This document shows positions 25,122 through 36,602 of a stretch of 64,000 nucleotides of DNA, piece by piece. Under the pieces are notes generated by a model. It saw only the letters and a program-made list of their open reading frames with translations. It ran no database searches and was not told where the DNA came from. The translations under genes were made by a program, and so were the position numbers. Source of the stretch: Anagrus nilaparvatae (taxonomy: Eukaryota > Arthropoda > Insecta > Hymenoptera > Mymaridae); NCBI GenBank assembly GCA_022575985.1, contig JAKSXM010000269.1, positions 434,001-498,000 on the forward strand, given 5' to 3'. Position 1 is the first letter of the stretch. Each line of letters starts with the position of its first letter.

Positions 25122-25599
25122 AATACATATATTTATTAAAAGGCGCTCTTAAACAATAAATATATTAATATATATATTTTAAAAATCTATTTATGTAAAC
25201 AAATTACCCCCGTTATATGTAATAGCTCTAATTTATTTACTATAAATTTTAAAATAAAAAAAAATTATTATCTGTATTGAAATTGAAATATTAAATTATT
25301 TTATTTTTTTATTTTAGGCTTCAATGTACAAATTTTTAAATCAAGACTTCAGGATAACTACAAATAAATCTGTAAATTCTTTTATTTTACAAATTTCACT
25401 TCCAGTTAACTCAGATGAACTACCTTGTAATATAATACAGTATAAAAGTAAAAGGTTATTTTAAATACGACATTCCTATATCTCAGACAGATTTTAATGT
25501 GCTCTGATTGTGCATCTTGCCGCGCATCGGGATGACTAGATATCGTACTCATATGTGCGCGTTTATTTTACTTGATTTCAAAAAATTTTAAATTAGTTA
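25122..25599. other. AT-rich spacer without recognisable genes
   Basis: A+T-rich DNA between the foldback element and the truncated Helitron B. A short less AT-rich patch near 25,500-25,560 has no reading frame worth calling. Confidence 0.4.
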
Positions 25600-25792
25600 T
25601 ATTAAGTTTTCTTTTAAAAAATTAAAAATTTTTTTCATTTTTTTTATTTTTTATGTTATTTTTAATCATTTATTTGTGGGTCTGTGTATATTATAATGTA
25701 ATTTATATTCTATATTAAAATGTAATTTATGCGTACTTAGTTTTAAATTTTTAATTTTACTTAAATTTTTATTAAAAACGTACTGTTACGAT

Positions 25793-26860
25793 GAATTTGC
25801 CCTTTGTCATTAATCGTTTAATTAATAAATAATTTTTAATTAAAAAAAAAATAAAAATTAAACAATTAATCGAGAAGGGGTTAGCAAGTTTTCTAGGCTT
25901 GCCCCGTCCTTCAGACAAATTTAACGTAATTCTAAAAAAAAGTTAAAAAGTTAAAAAAGTAATTATAGTATTTAAATTTGCAAAAAAAATAAAAGATACA
26001 AAAATATCTTTAATGTGTCCCTGCGTGGTTTCGATCACAATAGTCGAGGACTTTAGCCTTGTTAGCACTCTTTTCGATGAGTTGGAAATGTTAAAATAAA
26101 AAGAAATGAATATTTTGACTTACGTTTTTTTATAATTATAAAAATTTTTAGTATTTTGAGGAAAACTTTATTTTTTAAAATAAATAGAAAGCAAATTTAA
26201 CTTGAAAAGAAAAATTATTTAATTATGAATACCAATAAAAAAAACTGTGTACAATGAGAAAATGTAATTACAAAAAAAATATATATGTTTTAAAAATTGA
26301 GAAATGTGAATATTTTGATAGCGTGGGCCGTGTGGGTCCCAGCTGAGCCTAATAGCTTGACTGACTGTTTGAGATTTTTGATTGAGACTGTTCGAGACTG
26401 ACTGACTGTTTTTGACTGACTAAAAAATGTAGTTTTTGGGAACGTGGTCCCTTTGATTTCCCTTTCCATGAGCATTTTTCAAGAAAAACGTCATAGACGA
26501 GTTATCAAAAAGAATTCCCATGACTACATTTTATCAAAAAAAAATTATTTACCGTTAGATAATTACAAAACTTTTTCTTCAGATGACTAATAACAATTAA
26601 AAATTTTATAATTTTATCTTATATAATAACAATTTTAAAGGTATAGACCCAAAGTTTTTTTGATATCTATCTTGTTTTTCAACTTTCAACATTCCAATCT
26701 TTGTATTTTGATAGACAATAGATCTGAATGTCTAATGTCTACAAGATAAAAATAAAAATTAAGGTCATCTAAAAAATTTGATTTTTAAAATTATTCTTAA
26801 AAATAAAAAAAATTATTTAATATAAATTAATTAAATTATAATGCGAATATTCCATCACAG
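25793..26860. mobile_element. TA-flanked non-autonomous DNA transposon (Tc1/mariner-like), 1,068 bp
   Basis: Inside the Helitron B sequence AAAACGTACGTT the insert begins CTGTTACGATGAATT and ends CCATCACAG. TA is duplicated on both sides (CGTA| and |TACG), and removing the insert and one TA restores the B sequence. The ends CTGT..GATG and CATC..ACAG form imperfect terminal inverted repeats. Duplicated TA is typical of Tc1/mariner. No transposase frame is present. Confidence 0.75.
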
Positions 26861-27145
26861 TACGTTTCTTTAAAATTAAAAAAAAAAAAAAAATTGATGG
26901 GGTTAAAATAATGTTTGGTTTTTAAAAATAATTATAATAAAAAATAAGACAAATTCAAGAAATTAATGATATAATATAATTTTTTTTGTTAAAAAAATAA
27001 ATTAGTTAATATTAGTTTTAATTACATTTTCTACGATATTTTTTTTAAAATTAAAATATAGGAAAAACGCTGCCAAATTATTGGCACTACAGTTCTTCAA
27101 GCAATGCAAATATTCAAGTGAGTTAAAATTTTTTACTATATCTTA

Positions 27146-27896
27146 ATGCAGAATTCCAATTATCCGGAATCGTCGGGACATAGGAGTTCCCGGATTATTA
27201 AATGTTCATAAAACTTACATTATACTTAATATATAATCACTATATTGTTACAATATAGTGAAACAAAAAATTACAAAAAAAAAAAAAAAAAAAAAAATAT
27301 TGTTACAAACTCTACGTAAGCTGTTGATTTAGGTTTAAAAAAACTAATAATTTATACTAAAGAAATAATTTTAAATTCTAACATAATTTTTGAAAAAAAT
27401 TTGTGCTTCTAAGAGGTCAAGAAACGTAGGGTGATCGAAGCTGTTTATTTTGATAGGCTAATAAACACTAAAAATTTTTTTTATATCAATAACAGGAAAC
27501 ACTAAAAATATAAAAAATCTTCTGCGACAGGTCTAATTTCTCTCATACTTAGAAGTTCAATAAAAAAATTTTAATTGCTTTCCTAAAAAGTAGAGATTGA
27601 AAAAACTATGACACACAAAAAAAAATCACATAAAATATTAATTAACACTACATATTAAATATGTATAATTGAGTTACAAAGAGGCCTTTAAGGCTACCAA
27701 TGGTTTCTACTTTATGTCATTTTATTTTATTCTATTTACTTAAAGGAAATATATTTTTATAAAAATTTTATTTTTTTCTATAAATAAAAAAATAAATAGC
27801 AAATTTAAAAAAAAATACATATGAGTTTGATCCAAAAAAGTGCCGGATTTACAAATGTTCTGGTTTATTGGATGCCGGATAATTGGAATTCTGCTG
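27146..27896. mobile_element. pogo/Tigger-like MITE, about 751 bp
   Basis: GCAGAATTCCAATTATCCGG near 27,148 and its exact reverse complement near 27,875-27,894 form a 20-bp terminal inverted repeat. TA lies just outside each end (27,144-27,145 and 27,897-27,898). The ...ATCCGG terminal motif beginning with CAG resembles pogo/Tigger ends. The interior is AT-rich and non-coding. It is inserted in the Helitron B relative. Confidence 0.7.
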
Positions 27897-28313
27897 TACT
27901 ATATATATTCATATGAGTTAAAATTTTTTACTATACATTATAAATATTCAACTCAAATTTTAGGGTATAGTTTGGGGTGATAAAAAAGTCCCTCAGCCAA
28001 AGTTTTAGTCCTCTAGCACCTCATGGGCCCGAAATATGTCTGTTTACAGGTCCAAAAATAGCCTGATTTGGCCCATTTTCAAAATTACGCCATTCCTTTA
28101 AATTTACTACAAATTTTATCTTATTGGTCACATTTGAACTGGTAAAAAGTCTACATTAAGAAAAAAATTTTAGCTTATTTCAAGGCATTAATTTTTTTTG
28201 GCATTGATATATATTTTGGACAATAACAACATGATAATAATAAAAAATCAATAACAACAACACCGGGAACAGATCAGGGGGGGGGGTGGAGCCCCCCCTC
28301 TCACCTATGCTAG

Positions 28314-29102
28314 TATTGTTAATATATACCACTTTTTTCGTTATCGGAATTCACCTGGAGGAGAAACAGGATTAAATTTTAACGATTTAGCAAAGAGGAA
28401 ATAACTAACTTTGATATAGGAGCTGTGCTGGCATTTGCCGGTACGACCGAAAACTACCAAAACTTCCGATGGCACAGCAGATCACGCAGTATTCAAATTC
28501 TGCTTTACCCCTTAAGAATAAATATTTAATAAATTAAATATTTTATTTTTAAGAAAATAAAAACAGAATGAGTGCTTCGAGTCTCGAACCCGGCCTGCCC
28601 GGACGAAAGGCACGAATGCTAGCTCTGAGCTACTGCACTCACTTATATAAAAATATATATACTTTGTTGTCAGTATTTTTTCAATTTATTGTTGTAAACG
28701 TGAAATATTTGTGAAAGATTGTGTTATGGTGAAATATTTGTAAAAGATTCATTTAAAACGAATTACTACAAACAATAATTACATAAAAAGTACAAAATGT
28801 TTAATAAATATAATAAATAAAATATTTATTTGCACAAAACAACACTGTGTTCACATTTTGAGCACGCACTATAGAGGCCGGCGAAACACTGATTTTAATA
28901 TGAGTGATAGAATAATAATTTAAAAATTTTAAAATCCGTATAATAGATATTATTATTACTATTGTTGTTTATGTTTATCGCTATATTATACAAGGAATTT
29001 GATTTAAAATGTAACTGGTGATTTGATTGAAATTTAAATGCCTCGAAAGCGTTCATAATATTTCCTTGATTGCATATACTATCGAAATTATTATTATTAC
29101 TG
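28314..29102. other. AT-rich DNA with a tRNA-like relic and one half of a direct repeat
   Basis: No coding region is supported. The segment holds the tRNA-like sequence at 28,570-28,640. At 28,951-29,010 it holds a stretch (GTTTATCGCTATATTAT) that returns at 30,440-30,497 on the far side of the LINE fragment. Confidence 0.4.
28570..28640 (-). tRNA. tRNA-like sequence (tRNA pseudogene or tRNA-derived SINE head)
   Basis: Read on the minus strand: an acceptor arm pairs 6 of 7 (GAGTGC with GCACTC), an A-box-like TAGCTCAGAGCTAGCA, an anticodon stem TGCCT/GGGCA with loop TTCGTCC, and a B-box-like GGTTCGAGACTC. The D loop is too short, the T stem has a mismatch, and position 37 is a pyrimidine, so a functional tRNA is unlikely. 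Confidence 0.4.
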
Positions 29103-29106
29103 TTGT

Positions 29107-29697
29107 TTGAAAGGCATAATAAGAGTTCAGAGGCAAGGTGCTCTGAGGCTATCTTGCGCGTACAGGACTGTCTCGGAAGCGGCAGTCCTTGTGATCGCAT
29201 GCATTATCCCAATTAGGCTCCTCGCCAAAGAGCGCAAACTTATTTACCATAGAAAAAATGAAGGCGACGTCGACCGTATCAAAGCGGAAGTTAGGAGGAA
29301 TGTGATGCTGGAGTGGCAGACGCCCAGGGAGGATCGCACAGACAGCGCATGGACCAGGCGTCTCATAAAAGATGCCGCTCCATGTTTCCAGAGAGAACAT
29401 GGGGGAGTGAATTACTTCTTGACCCAGTTTCTCAGTGGACACGGGCTTTTTCAGTCCTATCTCTTTAGGATGGGCAAAGTTGGAAGTCCCGAATGTGTGT
29501 TCTGTCCCGGCGAACGCGATGATGCGTATCACACATTCTTTCGTTGCGATCGTTGGGTGATCAAAAGGAGGGAATTGGAAGCGGAAATAGGCGACAATAT
29601 CGTTGAAAGAATGCTTCAAAATGAAGAAGGATGGTGTGCTGTCGCAAGGTTCGTGGAGGATATTCTGCGAATTAAAAAGCTATTGACGACACCCTAA
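29107..29697 (+). pseudogene. R1-type LINE ORF2 C-terminal fragment (5'-truncated)
   Basis: The 196-aa frame begins inside the region after the reverse transcriptase fingers/palm (VQRQGALRLSCAYRTVSEAA), matches the equivalent part of the LINE ORF2 at 36,603-37,715 (VQRQAALRIACGYHTVS), and ends with the same zinc-binding pattern C-X2-C-X8-H-X4-C at residues 130-147. It lacks the endonuclease and the catalytic YADD box, so it cannot be active. Truncation from the 5' end is the usual result of incomplete target-primed reverse transcription. GC content is well above the surroundings. The two LINE fragments differ at many residues and belong to different subfamilies. The initial methionine is not a real start. 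Confidence 0.88.
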
Positions 29698-30240
29698 CTA
29701 GGAGCCGTGTGTAGGAGCGACCGAGATGGACGGTTCTTGCACGCGGCACCAAAGAGGGGACGATGTAGGACGTACAAGGATATCTATTTATTTATTTATT
29801 TATATACTTATTTATTTAATTATTTATTTATATATTTATTTATTTATTTATTTATTTATAAACTTACGTATTTATCTAGTTGACGACACGGTGAAATAAC
29901 AAGAAGGAGAAAGAAAAGATCTCCAGGATGAAAGGATTAATGGATGGAAGGATCTTCAACCAAAGAAGATGCATGGCCTTAAGTCAACCCGATGTAGTGT
30001 GATAAACGGTTCCGAGCTGATTTGTATAAGGTATGATGAGGGGTGAGTTTAGTCGGTAGCTTGCCAGCGTGATCCGAGTCAAATCGGAAGCACGCTGACA
30101 TGGAGTCCCAGCCCAAGTATGCGTAACGCATTCTCACCTAGAGCAAATATTTAGTTGTACAGTTTTCAGAAATTTAGCTCTATAAAATCGTCCAACTTTA
30201 TATAAGCCGCCCTTCCTCGCATGCAAAACGAAAAAAAAAA
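29698..30240 (+). mobile_element. 3' UTR of the R1-type LINE, with ATTT microsatellite
   Basis: Non-coding LINE tail after the stop codon. It includes a long TTTA/ATTT microsatellite (about 29,784-29,867), GGGTGAGTTTAGTCGGTAG near 30,040, GCGTAACGCATTCTCACCT near 30,121, and a terminal A-run near 30,231. The GC-rich parts share the LINE's composition. Confidence 0.6.
29784..29867. repeat. (ATTT)n microsatellite
   Basis: About twenty imperfect ATTT/TTTA units lie inside the LINE 3' UTR. Confidence 0.9.
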
Positions 30241-30294
30241 TGATTATTATTATTATTAAAGTATCCCCATAAGAAATAGTTGCTGGCACAAAAA

Positions 30295-30439
30295 GGGGTG
30301 AGTTTAGTCGGTAAACATGGGGCAATGCATTCTTTGCAGAGTGCCTTTCAATCATGGAGTCCGACACTGTTCAGAACACCGGGTTCTGTTCGTGCGTAAC
30401 GCATTCTCACCTCTCTGCCAGTGTGCAAAAAAAAAAAAA
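30295..30439 (+). mobile_element. Second LINE 3'-end fragment with poly(A)
   Basis: GGGTGAGTTTAGTCGGTAAAC and GCGTAACGCATTCTCACCT repeat motifs of the preceding LINE 3' UTR about 260-270 bp further on. A poly(A) tract follows at about 30,427-30,439, then AATTATTACTGTT, which resembles the sequence before the LINE near 29,090. It is either an internally duplicated 3' UTR or a separate, heavily 5'-truncated insertion. Confidence 0.6.
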
Positions 30440-30889
30440 TTATTACTGTTATTGTTTATGTTTATCGCTATATTATATAAGGAATTTGATTTAAAACTCC
30501 CCTGTTGACAAACCAATTTTACTTTTTAAATATCCAAAATTTTTGTCTTCATGTACACTTCTTATGGTAAAATTTTCGTTTTTTTTTGGCTCCCTTAAAA
30601 AACTAGAGCAAAGAAACTGATTCCAAAATTTTTATTTTTTAAAAATTTCAAATTTTCCGTCAAGTCGCGTGACCAATCAAAAATCTGACCAAATATTTGA
30701 ATTCCGCGGGAAATTTTACCTAAGAATTTATACTTTCATGCTATTACAAGCTTATATGTTGAGACAGCGAAATTTGAAAGAATTTCCTAATTAAAGATTT
30801 AGCACAATTAAAAAAAAAAAAAAAAAAATAGGGTTAAATCCAGCTGAATGGCGTCGTCTTGCAAAATGACCTTCAGCTATTGACCCCAA

Positions 30890-31835
30890 ATTTCGCAGAT
30901 GTTTTTATATATATAAAACATGATTCCTCCTAATTATTTAGCCCTCTAGGTGCTAAAGTGCCCAAACTGGACCCATTTGATTTTTTTTTGAAGTTTTCAA
31001 ATTTACTCATAATCTTTTTAGCCATTAATTTATAAAACCGAAAAGATTTCAAAAAAAATATTGTCAATAGATACCCCTATGGAAAATTTCCCGGTAAATT
31101 CGGTTTTTTGGTTAGTATTAGCCTAAAATGCTTCAAGACAATAGAAAATGAAGATTTCGACTGCAGATGTGGTAATTTAAATTTCTAATAAATCAAAATC
31201 AGAGGTCGAAATCTTCATTTTTTGGTGTCTTGAAGCATTTTAGGCTAATACCAACCAAAAACGCTGCCAAGTAATTGGCACTATGGTTCCTCATTAGCAA
31301 TAACAAAATGTTCTCAACAACAAAGTATAATGTCTTACCTAACAAAGTATAATGTCATAAGAAAAACTAAGAATGGTGTTTGAATGATCTTTTCCTTGAT
31401 ACATTTAGTTTTACACCAAAAACTGTCTAGCAGACATAATTAGCATAAAAGAAGATTATATACTAGTGTAGAAAAATCTTCTTTTCTTTATGTTAAAAAC
31501 CTAATTTTTTCTATGAGATGTAAAACTAAAAGTGCCAATTACTTGATCTCTGATTTTGATTTATTATAAATTTAAATTACCGCATCTGCGGTCGAAATCT
31601 TCATTTTCTATTGTCTTGAAGGATTTTAGGCTAATACCAACCGAAAAATCGAATTCACCGGGAAATTTTCCCGGTATCTATTGACAATATTTTTTTTAAA
31701 ATCTTTTCGGTTTTATAAATTAATGGCTAAAAAGATTATGAGTAAATTTGAAAACTTCCAAAAAAAATAAAATGTTGGCACTTTTGCACCTAGAGGGCTA
31801 AATATTGGGAGGAATCATGTTTTATATATGGGCGA
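30890..31835. mobile_element. Foldback (long inverted-repeat) element, ~0.95 kb
   Basis: The left arm (about 30,905-31,200) and right arm (about 31,545-31,830) are inverted copies: AAAACATGATTCCTCC on the left against GGAGGAATCATGTTTT on the right, with further matches such as GCCCTCTAGGTGC/GCACCTAGAGGGC and AATGAAGATTTCGAC. A further internal inverted copy (GAAATCTTCATTTT) near 31,205 lies next to the left arm. TATATAT lies outside both tips. No protein is encoded. Confidence 0.75.
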
Positions 31836-34489
31836 TTATTTCTCAACCCGGCCACCCCCCTCTGTCCAAAAATGGTGGCAACTTAAAAAAATTTTGGTTT
31901 TATCAAATTGACTGGAAGTTAGTTTTTTATTCTCATTGGCCTTTTCAACTCTGTAATTCTACTGTGCCCATTTTAGGCACTGAGCGGCAGCAGGTCGACA
32001 TTTTAAAAACAGAAAAATTGAAATAAAAGTAGATTAACGGTAAGTTTTTGGAAATTTTTTTCTCTTAAAAGTTGTTATTTATTAAAACAAAGAAAATGAG
32101 ACCACTTGCGTGATAATTAGTTGAATTCTTAAAAAGTTTTGTGGGTGCTATGTAGTTTTTAAAAATGGGTAAAAAACGGCTACTTTGACTGATGATATCT
32201 CTGAACCTACATATCCAAAATAAAAAAGTTTTTAAGGGTAATTCTGAAACAAATTTAGACCCATTTTTTAAAGAGAATTAATATCCGAAAATTGCTAAAT
32301 CCAAAACTACTCAATCAAATCCCCTGATATTTGGCACACTTATTATGTATCAAAATACTAACATTTTGCACTAAAACTTTTTTATAAAAAAACTTTAACC
32401 AGTCGATAAAATAACATTTTTTAACATAAAATACTCTTAAAAACATTGATTGCAATTTTTCATAAAAATGCACCCCTGCCGAGTTATAGCGCAATGAAAA
32501 GTGTGATTTTTGCCAAAAAAATTTTTAATTTAAGTTTTTTAATTTTACTTCAAATCTGGTAGTATTACAAAAAAAATTAGGTGACAAATAAAGTTATTTT
32601 TTTTAAATTTTTGTACGATTAATATTAACGGAGATATGACATGGCGAAAATGCTTGTTTAACGAAAAATGAAGAAACCGGATTGTTGTGGCGCAAATATC
32701 TGGGAAAATAAGACTTTCACAAAAAAAATGATTCATAGCATTTTGCAAGATGATAAAATTGGGAAAATTTTGAGACCAACTAGAACCGTTTAAAATAAGA
32801 AAAAAAAAATTATGGGTAAAATAATTTTTTTTAAAATTTTCATGCCAATTTTTCAGCGCCATCTGGGCTAAGATGCTTGGAAAAAAAAATCCTTTGGTGA
32901 AAAATCAGAGCCCTTGTTTCTTAATATGTCCAGCCATTTTCGGCCCTATCGGGTAATTATTGTTTATGTTTTTGGCCGGATAATGTTGGGTAAAATCGTG
33001 TATTTTTTGAAATATCTTCAGTTTTTGGCCAGCAGCGTGAACATTTTTTATTTTAAACAGCCAAATTTTTTAGCATTTATTACGAATTATTTATATTTCA
33101 ATTTTTTGTTATAATGTTTCATCTGTAAGCAGATTTGGCCGTTGAAAATTGCCTATTTTATGTTTATAGCGGTAAATGCTCTTTTTTTAAAAAAAAATGT
33201 CCAATCCAATTAGAATATTCCATAGGACATGAAATTTTGGCGATAACCTTAGCTTTGAAATGGTTCATTGTACATCTCATTATCATTATCCAAAAAAAAA
33301 TATGGCCCAAAATTCTGTTTTTTTTTAGCAATTACATAAAATTTTTATAGTTAATCCATTGGGTCCCTCTATTTTTAAGTTTTATGAAAATGTTTCGTAC
33401 AGTACCGTATCTTTAGATGATAATTCAATTAAATGCTGCTGTCAAATTTCTAATTCCAACTTTTGACAGTAATCAAATAGCTGTCAAAAGAAAAGTAAGT
33501 TATAAAAAAGGTACAAAAATCAAAGATTTGTGTATTTTTTGTGTGAATTTTAAATTTTATGGAATATAAACACGTAAACAATAATTACCCAATAGGGGCA
33601 AAAATGGCTGGACACAATTAGGTACAAGTGTTCTGAGTTTTCGTCAAAGGATTTATTTTTCAAGCAACTCAGCTGAGATAGCGCTAAAAAATGTGTATGA
33701 AAAAAATTGGAAAAAAGTTTAATGAACAAATTTTTAAGGCTTTAACGGACTCATTAAAAAATAAATTTTTTTTTGAAAAAAAAGCGCGGTACCAGACAAA
33801 CCTGCCTTAAGGACTTAAATTTATAAGGGCACCAAGATTGAAAATATAAATTTAAACATGTTCCATGTTCGTTGTTCGTTAGTTGGATCTCGCTATTGTT
33901 AAAAAAAATTTTAATAATAATTTTTAAAAATTTTTTTTACTTTTTGGGGTAGTTTTCACCCCGGGGGAGGGGTGGGGGTTGATTAGTTTCATAATAGTAA
34001 ATATACGAAACAATATTTTCAAAAAATTGCTTAAAATACAAAAACAATAATCTAAAGTCATGCTTTTTGTATTTATTCTTATTATAGGGGTAGTTTTATA
34101 ACCCTCCTATTATTAAACTTTATATCTCAATTTCGGTGCATAATTAAAAAAAAAATCTTCATTCATTTTTCTGAAAAAATGGCATTTATTTGATAATCTT
34201 AGCTTTAATTCCAAAATATTTAAAAAAAAAATCTTAAAAAAGGGTAGTTTTTATTGTTTACAGGGGTTTCATAAACTTCTGACATTAAAATCGTTATCAG
34301 TGACCCAAAAAACACCCCGGTACCTATTTTAACGAAAATTCATTTAATATTGTTCGAGATATTGAATATTTATTTATTTTGGGCCAAAAAAACAGTTCGT
34401 ATTTAAAAAATTAGGCATAATTTATAATATTAATAAATTAACAAAAAACACAATATACTTCAAATATTTCAATTTATACTGTCGGGTGT
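31836..34489. other. AT-rich DNA with an inverted repeat (32,830-32,986 / 33,575-33,725)
   Basis: No coding region is convincing. Arms near 32,830-32,986 and 33,575-33,725 are imperfect inverted copies sharing GTCCAGCCATTTT, GGGTAATTATTGTTTA and AATCCTTTG-type stretches about 0.6 kb apart, another decayed foldback structure. Short open frames at 32,545-33,350 overlap these arms on both strands and show no recognisable protein features. Confidence 0.5.
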
Positions 34490-34800
34490 TTTATATATAA
34501 AAAAACTCAAAAAATTTCACGAAATAAGAAAACGGTTATTGGCTGTACCAAACATGAAAAACCCAAAAATTCAAAAAATTTGACTATCGGCGGTCTTAAG
34601 CATGGAAAAATAAAAAACTTTTTAAATTTTATTTTATAGAAAACGTTATATTGATTGTTTAAATCATGAAAATACTGCAAAAATTTCAATCTATATTGCT
34701 GGATGTTTTATTTATGAAAAACCTCAAAAAATTTCGCAAAATAACCAAACGGATATCGGCTGTCCCAAACATGAAAAACCCAAAAATTCAAAAAAATTGA
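34490..34800 (+). repeat. Dispersed repeat E, two diverged tandem copies
   Basis: CAAACATGAAAAACCCAAAA occurs near 34,547 and again near 34,768, each within a ~220-bp unit. The same family appears at 44,680-44,864 and 47,306-47,617, where GTTATATTGATTGTTT and TCTTAAGCATGGAAAAATAA recur. No gene. Confidence 0.6.
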
Positions 34801-34849
34801 ATTTAAGTCGATTTTTGCTATTTCTCTTTAATGACTGCATTAAATAAAA

Positions 34850-36602
34850 AACAAAAACAAGTAGTTTTAGAAAAGTGCTTAATAAATACAAAGCAATTAG
34901 GTTTTTACATTTTAATACAAACCATTTTAAGTTATCAAGTGGCGAAAATGAGTCTTATTATATTACTTCTCATTATTTGGGAGATATGAATGTTGTATGT
35001 TCTTATGTGGTGCTAAATATTTTAAATCTGAGTTCAATCAATTAAACAAATTTTCAAATTGTTGTCACAATGGAAAGATATTATCACCTAATAGAGAAGA
35101 ATATCCCAATAGTTTATTAAACATATTTGATAATGATAATGAAGAGAGGTCATTTTATCGTACCTCATTGATTTTATCGTAATAATTTACGAGAATATAA
35201 AAATGCTTTTGTATTTGCAAGTTTTGGAGCGAAATTTGATAAGATAAAAGGGAAAGGTCCGGTTGTATTAAGAATTTGTGGACAAGTCTATCATTATGTT
35301 TATCCATTGCATTCTAATGAAGTAAGTAAATATGGTCAACTTTATATTATAGATAATGAATTATCAAAAAAACTACGAAGTAATCAAAATGACAGATTTC
35401 AACTTTCTTTAAATGTTATAGAATTCATAGACGATATTTTAAGTCAAATAAATCCCTATTATAAAGCTTTTAAAATGATGAAAGATATAGAAGCTAAGGA
35501 ATCTAGAAAACGTGTATGATCGGGTGTAAATTCTCCAGAAATAAAATTATTTCTTACTCGTAATCCAACAAATGTTTTTAATGACAATAATATTGTAAAA
35601 ACATGTAATGAAGTAGCAGCGGTTTATATAGTTTATGATGATAATAATATCTTACCAAACGATATTTGTATTTATTCTAAACATAGTAAACCTGTTAGTT
35701 TAGTACCAGTAAATGAAAATATTGATCCAATGATATATCCTCTTATGTTTCCTAATGATTAAACAGGATGGCATATAAATATGTTTAGTAAAAATTCTAA
35801 TCACATACGACCTATCACAACTTTACAATATTATTCATACCGTTTACAAGTTACAGGAAATTTTAATCCTTGTTTAAATTTAAAGAAATTAACCCAACAG
35901 TATGTAGTTGATGCACTTACTAAGCTTGAGAAATGTCGATTAGGATATATCAGACAAAATCAATCTAATTTAAGAACGGAATTATATCAAGGGTTGATGG
36001 ATTATCTACATAATAAATGCATGGTGATCGGCAGGAAACAGGTAATATGGTTATATTACCGTCATTCTTTAATACAGGTTCTCGTGCAATGAAGAGAAAA
36101 TGTTAGATTAGTTATACGGTAAGCCTGATTTATTTATAACCATTACCTCAAACCCTAATTGGGATGAAATACAGAATAATTTGCGACCTAATGAAACACC
36201 AATGGATAGACCAGATTTAGTTGCCAAAGTATTTCATGAAAAAGTAAAAGTTTTTAAAACAGAAGTAATTGATAAATTGATAATCAATTTTTTGGATGTG
36301 TTGTAGCATATGTATATGTAATAGAGTTTCAAAACCGTGGATTACCTCATATACATTTATTAATTTATTTAATAGATGCACATAAAATAAGAAATGCTCT
36401 ACAAGTTAATGGGATAATATCAGCTGAAATACCAGATAAACAATTATATCCAAAATTATATCAATTGGTAAAACAACACATGATACATGGACCATGTAAT
36501 ATACAAAAGAAAAATACACCTTGTATGGAGAATAAGTGTATGAAAAATTTTCCTAAAGAGTTTTGTGAAGAAAAAAATTATAATGATAATAATGGTTATC
36601 CT
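34850..36602 (+). pseudogene. Helitron Rep/helicase protein, N-terminal part (broken)
   Basis: Three-frame reading recovers a Helitron transposase in order: SHYLGDMNVVC and CGAKYF (zinc-binding N terminus, 34,960-35,030), FGAKFDKIKGKGPVVLRICG (35,228-), the RPITTLQYYSYRLQ block (35,809-), SNPNWDEIQ (36,153-), the HUH endonuclease motif GLPHIHLL (about 36,341-36,362), and HMIHGPCNIQ plus NKCMKNFPKEF (36,478-36,570). Known Helitron proteins cut and ligate DNA through the HUH domain and unwind it with a C-terminal helicase. Here several frameshifts and stops (near 35,010, 35,519, 35,760 and 36,090-36,300) make it inactive. The protein stops at ...NNGYP at 36,602, where a LINE is inserted, and continues at 38,014. 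Confidence 0.9.

Larger units (their letters stand above)
25600..28313 (+). mobile_element. Helitron B relative, 5'-truncated and split by two MITEs
   Basis: The B landmarks appear in order: ATTTGTGGGTCTGTGTATAT near 25,670, TTATTAAAAACGTA at 25,779-25,792, TTTAAAATTAAAAAAA near 26,870, TTCAACTCAAATTTTAGGG near 27,947, then the GC hairpin and CTAG at 28,310-28,313. The 5' end with the CTGT microsatellite is missing. Two inserts (25,793-26,860 and 27,146-27,896) and extra sequence at 26,900-27,120 account for the excess length. This copy is clearly diverged from the three array copies. Confidence 0.75.

Noticed and set aside
26000..26090. Possible tRNA-like sequence on the minus strand (GTGATCGAAACCAC)
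   Set aside because: A T-arm-like hairpin is present, but there is no matching acceptor arm and no A box.
29149..29619. 156-codon frame on the strand opposite to the LINE fragment
   Set aside because: Shadow of the LINE coding frame, without its own features.
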